Shown piece by piece: positions 1 to 8,272 of a stretch of 64,000 nt of DNA. Each line of letters begins with the position of its first letter. The first letter of the stretch is position 1. Source of the stretch: Elymus sibiricus (taxonomy: Eukaryota; Streptophyta; Magnoliopsida; Poales; Poaceae); NCBI GenBank assembly GCA_039707655.1, contig CM077676.1, positions 185,376,936 to 185,440,935 of the forward strand, read 5' to 3'. The notes under the pieces were generated by a model. It was not told the DNA's origin, searched no databases, and worked only from the letters and a program-made list of their open reading frames with translations. A program made the translations under genes and the position numbers.

Positions 1-5
1 AATTA

Positions 6-315
6 CAAATCAGCTACAGACAGGATTTGATCCTGCCTCATACCGTGTCTCTCTTCAGGAAACATGTTCTAATACAGCTAATTAGTAATTATGGAGTTGG
101 ATTATTTGAGAGAATGTACATATCGACCATTCTACATTCACCAGCTTTCTCCCAGTACCCAACCATTCATCACAAATCAGCTACAGACAGGATTTGATCC
201 TGCCTCATAGCGTGTCTCTCTTCAGGAAACATGTTCTAATACAGCTAATTAGTAACTACGGAGTTGGATTATTTGAGAGAATGTACATATCGACCATTCT
301 ACATTCACCAGCTGT
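6..315. repeat. Tandem duplication, two units of 167 bp
   Basis: Positions 6-172 and 173 to about 315 are near-identical direct copies with a 167-base period, starting at the shared phrase CAAATCAGCTACAGACAGG and ending at CACCAGCT. I see only a few differences between the copies. The block lies left of the sixth synthetase exon, so it probably sits inside an intron of that gene. No coding sense is apparent. Confidence 0.85.
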
Positions 316-938
316 AACTTCTATGTACGCAAATACACTGAAGCATAGAACAGTGATGTCCAAGAATCCATGACATCAGACTTGTTAGGGTAGTCGTGAA
401 AAAAACGAGGCATGCGCTTAAGTGTGCTTAGGCGCTAGGCAACAACCGAACGCTAGCACTTAAACATGCTAGGTGCGCGCTTAGATGAAATAGGCGCTAG
501 GCAGTGGCAAAACGCACTAGCGCTTTTTCTCCTACAAGTAAAAATAAATTTCATAACCATGCCTCATTATCAGGACCAAATGCCAGTTAAAATAAATCTT
601 CGCTAGCAAAAAAAAATGCACACATAAACTACAACAAAAGGCATCGCAGGAACAATGCTATCAGGAGTAAGCAGCCAACACAGGTGACTCCAGTTCCAAC
701 TTGTGCCCCACGAACCCAAACCCAAATTAAGTAACAAATAGCACAATGACTCATGACCCTGAGTTCATAATAAAATCGCTAAAATCGTGTCTGAACATAG
801 TTTTTTCTTATTGTCATATGACATCTCTACCGTCATTCCCATAAGGCTTACATTACATTTTTAGCATTCTGAGTAAACAAAAAGCTATGCAAATATATCA
901 TTAACAACAGTACAACAGATGCAGGTTGCAGTTCTTAC
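316..938. other. Presumed intron sequence of the synthetase gene
   Basis: No exon of the synthetase is recognisable here, and the splice donor at 937-938 opens an intron that runs off the left edge. At about 405-530 there is a GC-rich cluster of repeated GGCGCTAGGC and GCGCTTA phrases, unlike the AT-rich surroundings. It resembles a decayed DNA-transposon end, but I cannot define borders. Confidence 0.5.
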
Positions 939-3582
939 GAGCTAAAAAATCCTTGTTTTGCCATCAATTTTTGACAACCAAAGTGAACAGCACGTCTAAG
1001 TATACGCCTTAGAACATACTCTCTTCCCTCATTTCCTACAGAAAAACTCATATTAGAACAAAGAAACATCATTGTATAACACAAAACAAAGCCCTGAAAC
1101 GTTGTAAAAATACAATAGCTCAGAAGTTGCGACAAAATCTTTTCAGTTCTACACCATACGCACTAGATAGGTTGACCACAAAATGGTGGATCTGCCGAAA
1201 ACAAACCAATTAAACTGAATGAAGACAATAACATATTTTCTGCAGTTGTTCTGAACCTTTATTGCCAAAATATTTTGTAACTGCAACATTTGGCTGACAA
1301 TGGGTGGGACAATGATCTATCTTTTTTCATTCAAATTCTTCAAAATTGGAAATGGGGCTATTGGTGACTTTATGTCCATATAATTCATTTTATTCCAGTG
1401 CCACATCAACAACTTGGCAGTCATTTTAAATGATGTATCCCCAACCAAAACAGTATGAACTCACCAGGTTGAGAACCATCAGCGATAGCAAAAGAAAGGG
1501 TTCTTATGTGATCTGCAACAACCCTATATGCCATATCAACTTTCCCAACATCATCGGATCCTACTTTACCAGAGTATGGCTGAATTCCAACACCTGCCAG
1601 CTGCATTCATAATGCATATCGAATTAACAATATTTACTTTAGACAACAATTTATTACTGCAGCAAAATACTGTAATCACAACTCACAAGCACCAAAGAAG
1701 CTGCAAGTGTGCATCTGAACAAAATACCTTGTGGATGGCATCAAATAATGGCATGAATACATCTGTATCGTAATTGCTCATTTTATTCTGAAGGATAGAA
1801 GTTAAACGCTCAAGGCCCATCCCAGTGTCAACGTGTTTTGCTGGCAAGGATCTCAAAGTACCATCTGATTCCCTGTTGAACTGGGTATTAAAATAGCCAA
1901 ATGTCAGTGCATATAGAACAGATAAAAAGCAAATAGGCATGCACACATAAAACAGAGTAACTGGGCGGTGTATTGAGATTAAAGCTCAACAATCTACAAA
2001 GAAATGAGTTTTAAAAAAATAGCATGTTAACCTGAATAAACACAAGATTCCATATCTCAATACATGTAGGGTCATCATTATTCACTAATGAAGCCGCGTC
2101 ACGGTTGCCAATACGATCAAAATGAATCTCTGTGCATGGCCCACATGGACCTGTGTCGCCCATCTCCCAAAAGTTATCCTGCCCAAAGAACACATTGTGA
2201 TACTGTTCTTTAATAGGGACATTCAGACAACAGTATAAAGTCCAACAGAAACGAAGAATGAAACTAATACTACAACATAATGTCCAAAACATCCAGGAAC
2301 TCAACCAACAAACCAAGCACATCCAGAATACCTTGCAACCGAAAGGCAGAACTCTTTCATTCGGTAGATACTTCAACCATATGTTTTTCGACTCGGTATC
2401 AGGAGCGAGACCAGCTTTCTCATCACCACCAAAGTATGTTGCATAAATTCTATCAGTGGGCAATTTGTAGACCTGTACATATGAAATAGCAATCAGTAGG
2501 TAGTAAGAAGGTGGCCAATGTTTAAACTCAGTGGGAAATTTGTACATCTGTGGTTTTTCACATCATTTTCTTATTTTTGCTTGTTCAGATATACTACCTC
2601 TGTACCGAAATATAAGACGTTTTTTAGGCTAAACTGCCCTACAAAAACATCTTATATTTTGATACGGAGGGAGTATTTATGTACAGAGACCCTACATAAG
2701 AAAATAGGCAACATGTATGTCTGCGACCAGAACAAGATTCGCTCTGCACATAGTGCCTTTATATCTTAGATTAGATGGGAGGTCAGAAGGTCAGCGTCAA
2801 TGAGTATATCACCAAAGCGACCAAACTTATATTGTACAAAACAAGGATAAAATATTAACTCTGTCGAAACAGTAAAGAGCCCGGTTTTGCTTAGAAATAT
2901 ATCCCCAAAACACAAGTTTTCACTCAGCATTGAACTCACCAAAGTGGACCCAACTTTCACTTAAATTTTACCCCCATCCATAATCTGATGTTTTAGTACA
3001 GTGGTGTATACAAACTAACACGCGAGCGATCGAGAGGCAAGAATCCGATACCTGGGTGAGGAGGTCCCATGCATACCCGATGGCCCCGTCCTTGAAGTAG
3101 TCTCCGAAAGACCAGTTCCCGAGCATCTCGAAGAAGGTGTGATGGTAGGTGTCCTTCCCCACGTCGTCGAGGTCGTTGTGCTTGCCGCCGGCACGGATGC
3201 ACTTCTGGGTGTTGCAGGCGCGGCGCAGGCGGCCAAGCTGCGAGTTCGGGGGGGCAAGGCCGAGGAATATCGGCTTGAACCCGTTCATCCCGGCGTTGGT
3301 GAACAAGAGCGTGCCGTCATTGACGGGTACCACGGGGCTCGACGGCCATGGCGTGTGCGACTTGGACTTGAAGAAGTTGATGAAAACCTCCCGGACCAGG
3401 GCGGCCGTCCAATACGGCGGCACCTCCATCGGAGGGCCGACTGTATCGGTGGCGGCGACTGTAGATGCTCGGAAGGAGGAGATGTGGACGGCGGCGGGGG
3501 TGGCGGCGGGGGCAGGCAAAACCCTAGTGTTTGGCTTGGTGACGAAGAGCAGGCGGTACGCTCTCACGGCCGAGTGCAACAT
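939..3582 (-). CDS. ALATS: Alanyl-tRNA synthetase, 5' six exons (partial gene)
   Basis: This class II enzyme charges tRNA-Ala. Six minus-strand exons join by GT-AG introns with compatible phases: 3052-3582, 2332-2472, 2032-2178, 1728-1880, 1465-1600 and 939-1035, about 402 codons. Exon 1 holds the catalytic core around [15 protein letters not shown], exon 3 has GPCGPCTEI, exon 4 has motif 3 DTGMGLER, and exon 6 has [14 protein letters not shown]. All are typical of plant AlaRS. The start at 3580-3582 gives a 51-residue extension rich in Ala, Ser, Thr and Arg before a second Met (3427-3429), where cytosolic AlaRS homology begins. This fits dual organellar and cytosolic targeting through alternative starts, which is an inference. 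The frame is intact through all six exons, so the gene looks functional. The remaining catalytic, editing and C-terminal domains lie left of the window. A MITE sits in intron 1 and a larger element 46 bases upstream of the ATG. Confidence 0.93.
2594..2673. mobile_element. Stowaway MITE in synthetase intron 1
   Basis: An 80-bp element with inverted ends (CTACCTCTGTACCGAAATAT on the left, ending TTTGATACGGAGGGAG) flanked by TA on both sides (2592-2593 and 2674-2675). The ends match the grass Stowaway consensus CTCCCTCCGTACCGAAATAT. It lies between synthetase exons 1 and 2 and should be removed by splicing. Confidence 0.9.
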
Positions 3583-3773
3583 ATAGAGAGGCTTTTAAGT
3601 CAGTCAGGATGAAAGAAGGAAGGAATTACTCCCTCCGTTCCGGTGTGTTAGGCCTCTTATGAAACGCAGCGCGACCAAGGTGGCTATCCATTGACTACGT
3701 GATCTGCTCCTTCCCTCCAATCAGCGTTTAATTCGTATTAATTATGGCAAGTGAACAGACGTCCAGGCCCACA

Positions 3774-3985
3774 GCGCTAATTCCTCCTCCCTCCAAAATT
3801 TTTGTTATGCATGCATGCGCGCTCAACAGATATGGCGCTAAACCCCCTTCTCCCTCCAAAACATGGCGCTAATCTTCCAAATCTGAGCGAAACTAAAAGG
3901 CATGGCGCTAATTCCTTCTTCCTCCAAACTTTCCAAACATGGCGCCAAGCTTCCGAAATTTGAGCGAAAACATTGCGCCAAGTTT
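3774..3985 (+). promoter_or_regulatory. GGCGCTAA/GGCGCCAA repeat cluster upstream of the embedded gene
   Basis: The phrase ATGGCGCTAA or a close variant recurs near 3832, 3864, 3902, 3940 and 3973, with a related GCGCTAATTCC near 3775. Copies are mostly followed by TTCC and CTCCAAA. The cluster lies just upstream of the predicted start at 4048 and downstream of the element's left end. It could be a promoter array or only a decayed minisatellite. No clear TATA box is placed with confidence. Confidence 0.4.
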
Positions 3986-4047
3986 CGTCCTTAAGTACTC
4001 CGATCTGTTTCAGTTCAGTTCATCTCCTCTCTCCCTCTGTTCCATCA

Positions 4048-4804
4048 ATGGCCTGCCAACAAGGTGGTGCGCGGCGGCCGCCACCGCTAGGTTTAGTAGG
4101 GCTACGGATAACACCGTTTGAGCCGCCGCTCGGGCAGAGAGATGTGCCGCTGTCCGTTGTGCCGCCGGCTGTGCCCGTACATCGTGTCGGGCTTATGCGG
4201 CCGCACGGTTCCTCCCTCGTTGGCGGGATCGGCAGCGTGTTCACGACCGGCGTTGGGACAGCGAGCGGGAGCGGCGGCGGGACAACCAGTGGGAGCGGCG
4301 GCGGGACAGCAAGCCAGAGGGCGCAGCAGGTCTGCAGCGAGCAGCAGTTCGGCAGGAGCGGGAGCGTCTTCGCGAGCGGCGCCGGGACATCGAGCGGGAG
4401 CGCCAACGAACCAGTTCAGCCCGTGCGGCGAGTTGGATTGAGTCGTCGTCGGCCATCATCTCGGGCGAGCAGCCTCGGGACAACGCCCCATTCGTTGAAC
4501 CTTGGCGGCGGCTTCTCCATCGACATGTCGTCCAGCTTCTTCCAGGGCGTGCGCGGCAGCAGCAATGGCAATACTGGTACGTGAAAGTTCATTGTGTTGG
4601 TTCAAGTCATGGCTAAACCGATGGTAGTGAACAATCTTTATTTTTGCGCAAGGCGAGAGTAGTGAACACGGCGGCAGTAGGGGTTTCGGCCATGTTCAGG
4701 CTAGTGGCAGCGGCTTAGGTGGAGACGACAACGCCTCCGGTGGCGATGGATCAGTTTACACCAGTACTAGTTGCATGCAAAAAGTTCATTGCATGCGTGT
4801 GTGA
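4048..4804 (+). CDS. Ser/Gly-rich protein of unknown function inside the Stowaway-ended element
   Basis: Not recognised as any family. Exon 1 (4048-4576) opens with MACQQGG after a start context ATCAATGGCC and ends at a good donor (G then GTACGTG). An acceptor CAAG at 4649-4652 gives exon 2 (4653-4804), which keeps the frame and ends at TGA, for about 226 residues. The N-terminal part is basic and Pro/Arg-rich. The middle has tandem SGSGGG units and several RVGL repeats. The C-terminal part is acidic and Gly/Ser-rich with GGDDNASGGDG. It has no visible membrane segment or catalytic motif. The transcript would diverge from the synthetase gene, whose start is only 466 bases away. It could be a captured host gene fragment, a nuclear accessory protein, or a fortuitous frame. 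Splicing is inferred from signals only. Confidence 0.45.
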
Positions 4805-4968
4805 AAACAAAGAAGCAGCAGTAGCGCGGAGAGAGGAGAGAGAAGATGGACAGCCATGCGGTTGTGTGCTAATTAAACGACATTTAATGTTTACAGGCCT
4901 TAATCCACAGCTAAAGTGGAACAAATAGATTTTGGAGATAGGCCTAACACACCGGAACGGAGGGAGTA

Positions 4969-5042
4969 TTAAGGACCCGTCTAGTAGCCTAGAGGCCCAA
5001 CCAGATTAAGGACCCGTCTACTAGCCTAGAGGCCCAACCACA
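4969..5042. repeat. Two tandem 37-bp units, former synthetase upstream flank
   Basis: TTAAGGACCCGTCTAGTAGC and its continuation occur at 4969-5005 and again at 5006-5042 with one or two changes. A single copy sits at the matching place beside the exon-1 pseudogene (about 6882-6920). The duplication therefore arose only at the intact locus, or was lost at the copy. Confidence 0.85.
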
Positions 5043-5249
5043 GATCCGTGCGGTACAAAAAATTGAACGTTTAATAGGCTGCATTTTCTGGGTCGCTCAA
5101 AGCTTGAGGCATTTTCGGGCCAGACTTAAAAGGAAACGGCCGAATCAGCCGTTTTTCCCGACCCAGGCTCGCTGGAGCCACGCGTGCCTCTCGCTTGCAT
5201 GCGTTGGAAAGCGCAAAAGACGATGGGATGTCTCAAAACGGGAACTTCT

Positions 5250-6066
5250 ATGTGACGCCTTAAGCGCCACTTGGAGGAACAGGCGCTCACGCTGCATCGC
5301 GTTGGGCCCGCCCACCAATGTGAGCGGGTGGAGGTGGCTAGGTCAGGTAGCTTCAGTGCGACCGTTCGGAAAAATGGATTGTTGAAGTGCATAGTGCTGA
5401 CGTTTGAATAATCCATTGACTCGATGCCTTGACCTGTTGACTTGGCATTGACCATTGACTTTTTTAGAAAAAAGTTCATGTGTTTGAAAAATATTCATAT
5501 ATTTCAAAAAAGTGCGCATATTCCAAAATAGTTCATGGATTTGAAAAAAGTTCATGTGTTCCGAGGATTTAAGCAAGTTCACAAATTTGAAAAAATGTTC
5601 GTGAATTTTGAGGGGAAAAGCTCACAAATTTGAAGAAAAAAAATCATGATTTTGATAAAGGTTCATGAATTTTGAGGGGGGGAGTTGAAAATTTTGGGGG
5701 AAAATCACAAATTTGAGAAAAAAAAGTTCACAAAATTGAAAAAAAAATATCACAAGTTCGAAATAGTTCATGAATTTTAGGAAAAAAAGTTCATCGATTT
5801 TATAAAACAATCATCAATTTGAAAAAAAATTATCAAATTTGAAAAAGGTTCATAAATTATGAAAAAGAATCATCGATTTTGAAAAAAGTTCACGCATTTA
5901 AAAAAAGAAAAAAGGAAAGAAAAAATAAAACATGGAAGGCCGAGCTGAAAACGCACAGAAAAAAATTGAGCAGAACAAAAATATGGGTCGGCCCGCTACT
6001 AGACCTAGTGTACATGGGGCGTGTGCGCCCTATACGAAATAGCCTTTAAGCGGCGCTTAAGGCGCC
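5250..6066. other. A-rich degenerate repeat tract bracketed by an inverted repeat
   Basis: 5455-5935 is a long purine-rich low-complexity tract built from variants of GTTCATGAATTTTGAAAAAA and TCACAAATTTGAAAAA; all ORFs here are spurious. It is bracketed by a perfect 13-base inverted repeat, CGCCTTAAGCGCC at 5256-5268 and its complement at 6052-6064, with further imperfect pairing on both sides. This may be a decayed non-autonomous Mutator-type element. I could not find a convincing 9-base target duplication, so the element call is tentative. Confidence 0.4.
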
Positions 6067-6133
6067 AAATAGGCTTTGGCTCTCATAAGTCCATCCCCTC
6101 CCTCCCATCAACGCCCACTGCACATTCACACCA

Positions 6134-6154
6134 TACTCTCTCTCTCCCTCTTTA

Positions 6155-6194
<40 letters not shown>

Positions 6195-6195
6195 C
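6134..6195. repeat. Compound (CT)n-(AC)n microsatellite
   Basis: A run of CT dinucleotides with small interruptions passes directly into a run of AC dinucleotides. The short ORFs crossing it (Leu/Ser and Thr/His repeats) are low-complexity artefacts. Confidence 0.95.
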
Positions 6196-6285
6196 ATCGT
6201 GCGCTCTGATGGCCGACCCTCAACCATGCCGCCCACTCCCGTTGTTGCCAAGCTTAAAAAAAAACAACCTAATCCAGGAGCGGTG

Positions 6286-6825
6286 GGAGGCAAGAATCTG
6301 ATACGTGGGTGAGGAGCTCCCATGCATACCCAATGGTCCCTCCTTGAAGTAGTCTCCGAAGGATCAGTTCCCGAGCATCTCAAAGAATATGTGGTGGTAG
6401 GTGTCCTTCCCCACGTCGTCGAGGTCATTGTGCTTGTCGTCGGCGCGGATGCACTTCTGGGTGTTGCAGGCGCGGCGCAGGCGGCCAAGCTGCGAGTCCG
6501 GAGGGGCGAGGCCGAGGAATATCGGCTTGAGCTAGTTCATCCCGACGTTGGTGAACAAGAGTGTGTCGTCGTCGATGGGTACCACGGGGCTCAACGGCCA
6601 TGGCGTGTGCGACTTGGACTTGAAGAAGTTGATGAAAACTTCCCGGGCCAGGGCATTTGTCCAATCCGATGGCACCTCCATCGGAGGGCCGACTGTGGCG
6701 GTGGCAGTGACCGTAGATGCTCGAAAGGAGGAGAAGTGGACAACGGCGGCGGTGGGCGACAAAACCCTAATGTTTGTCTTGGTGACAAGGTGCAGGCGGC
6801 ACGCTCTCACGACCAAGTGCAACAT
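6286..6825 (-). pseudogene. Decayed copy of alanyl-tRNA synthetase exon 1
   Basis: Aligns along nearly its whole length to the intact exon 1 at 3052-3582, starting at the corresponding Met (6823-6825). The copy has small deletions in the transit-peptide part, a nonsense codon at 6532-6534 directly after GMN (Gly to TAG in the intact gene's context), and a further stop in the region equivalent to LGNWSFGD. Homology begins a few bases into what would be intron 1 (about 6287) and continues through the 5' flank to about 6939. No other exon is present. The copy is therefore a genomic segment rather than a processed transcript. Confidence 0.9.
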
Positions 6826-7185
6826 AGAAAGGCTTTTAAGTCAATGGACAGTCATGATGAAAGAAGTAAGGAAGGAATTATCAAGGACCCGTTTAGTAGC
6901 CTGGAGACCCAACCAGGACCCTGTTGTGCAAAAGTCGGGTGTCGGTGTCAAAACCGGCAGATCTCGGGTAGGGGGGGCCGAGCTGTGAGATCGGATCGAT
7001 GGGTAATAGGAGACGTAGGACACGATGATTTACCCAGGTTTGAGCCCTCTCTAAGGAGGTAAAACCCTACGTCCTGCTCTTGTTTATATTGATGATGTAT
7101 CAAGGTACAGAGTTGATCTACCTCGAGAACGTGAGTTATGGTCTAACCCATGAATGATTGTGCCTCTACGGACTAAACCCCCTGG

Positions 7186-7193
7186 TTTATATA
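7186..7193 (-). promoter_or_regulatory. TATA box in the 6940-7409 LTR
   Basis: TATATAAA on the minus strand, at a place equivalent to TATATAAG in the two related LTR families (24021, 46067 and 47138). It is flanked by CCCCTGG on one side and CCAGGGG on the other, which would place the TATA box in the loop of a short hairpin. Confidence 0.6.
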
Positions 7194-7932
7194 GGCACCA
7201 GGGGTATCTAGGGTTACACATGGTCGGTTATCATCTAGGGATTACATGCCGAATCTCGTATCTTGGGGTGCACGCCAAGTCTTCGGTGAGGCCCGATATG
7301 TTGGTTCTTCAAGTTGAAAGCTTCTGGAGTTCTTGCTTTTCCAGGGGCCTTAAGTTCGGCCCCTGGACCAGATCAACTAGGCCGGACCCCCTAGTCCAGG
7401 ACACTGTCAGTAGCCCCCAAACTTGTCTTCAAAGCCGAGTATGGCAACCTTCTTCGGATAAATGTCTTCGGCGTGAGAGTCTTCGGCTTAGCAGGCAAGT
7501 TCCTTACCACGCCCTGGGTTAAGCATTTGCCCAAGGCTTGCTAATCCCCAACCAGATGGCGTCATCCATTTAATCGGGCGACGAAGCCAGCCGGCCATGT
7601 GTTACCAAAAAATGTGTCTTCGTCCATCCGAAGTACTCGACTTGCTTAGCCCCGAAGACTAGCAGCACAAACGTGCTCGGCGGTCAATTACTAACGACTT
7701 TCACCGAAACGTCATGACCCATGACATCACGTAAATCAGTTATTACTTATTCGAATCGCGGTTCGCGGTAACCCTCTCATTGGCACCTCTCATCAAAGCA
7801 GAGATCGTGCCCTGCATTTTAGGGGATATCATCAATCAATTGTTTCACCCCAGGTGGCCACAACGGCATAATAGGCCGAAACGTGGCGATTTTTACGGCG
7901 TGACGGAGGGATGCTTCGCATTTTTACTGACT

Positions 7933-7938
7933 TATAAA
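7933..7938 (+). promoter_or_regulatory. TATA box of the Tat antisense gene
   Basis: TATAAA in the context GACTTATAAAGAGC, 130 bases before the predicted ATG at 8068. The corresponding gene in the other Tat element also has ACTTATAAATA at a similar distance upstream of its ATG (about 45587-45600, minus strand). This supports a real promoter for the antisense gene. Confidence 0.6.
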
Positions 7939-8067
7939 GAGCAGGGGGTGGTGAATCTATCTTCCCACGCTCTCCTGCCGCTCCAGCGCTCAAACCCTCC
8001 AAGCTCTCGCCCTCTCGATCCCCTTTCCAGGCCTAAAGCCTTCTCCAGTCCTCCGTGCTTCACAACA

Positions 8068-8272
8068 ATGGCCGATGCGGATCTGAAGGGAAGGTGGGTG
8101 GCCTCCAAGGTCACCAACGCCACCATCGAGGAGCTCCGAACGGCGGGGTACATCCCCGCCGACGCCGCCTGTAGGGCCCCTGAGCCGGGCTAGCGTGTCC
8201 CCACTCCCAAACCTGGGGAGCGGGTTGTGTTCATCCCTCACCTCATCCGAGGTTTGGGATTCCCCCTGCACC
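8068..8272 (+). pseudogene. 5' end of the Tat antisense gene (gypsy-associated domain), truncated
   Basis: The frame opens at ATG 8068 (ACAACAATGGCC), is broken by TAG at 8191-8193, and reads on in the same frame through ERVVF and LIRGLGFPLHP until the CACTA element cuts it. The RGLGFPxHP motif marks the domain Pfam calls putative gypsy type transposon (PF04195), encoded antisense to pol in Tat elements. The same motif recurs at 45175-45471. The function of this protein is not established. The copy is non-functional because of the nonsense codon and truncation. Confidence 0.7.

Larger units (their letters stand above)
3629..4966. mobile_element. 1338-bp Stowaway-ended (Tc1/mariner type) element carrying a gene
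   Basis: The ends are perfect 27-bp inverted repeats (3629-3655 and 4940-4966) beginning CTCCCTCCGTTCCGG, flanked by TA duplications at 3627-3628 and 4967-4968. The paralogous segment at 6870-6890 reads GGAAGGAATTA directly followed by TCAAGGACCCG, which is the same flank without the element, so borders and TA duplication are confirmed inside the window. Typical Stowaway MITEs are far shorter. This one encloses a two-exon reading frame (4048-4804) and a GGCGCTAA repeat cluster. I see no DDE/D transposase motif, so it is probably non-autonomous, with captured or unrelated coding DNA. Confidence 0.9.
6940..8272 (-). mobile_element. Truncated 3' end of a Tat-lineage Ty3/gypsy element (minus orientation)
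   Basis: 6940-7409 reads as a complete LTR in reverse: from 7409 backwards it starts TGACAGTGTCCTGGACTAGG and it ends at 6940 with CACCGACA, sharing terminal sequence with the LTRs at 23803 and 46955. The adjoining GTAGCCCCC (7410-7418) is the complement of the polypurine tract plus CTAC, as in those elements. 7410-8272 is internal sequence carrying the promoter and 5' part of the antisense gene. The element is cut at 8272 by the CACTA terminus, and no continuation is found in the window. Its outer target duplication cannot be checked. Confidence 0.8.

Noticed and set aside
6322..7062. 246-codon plus-strand frame
   Set aside because: It is the reverse strand of the synthetase exon-1 pseudogene and runs on into the gypsy LTR. 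GC-rich exon sequence keeps the other strand open by chance; the equivalent frame at 3139-3612 behaves the same.
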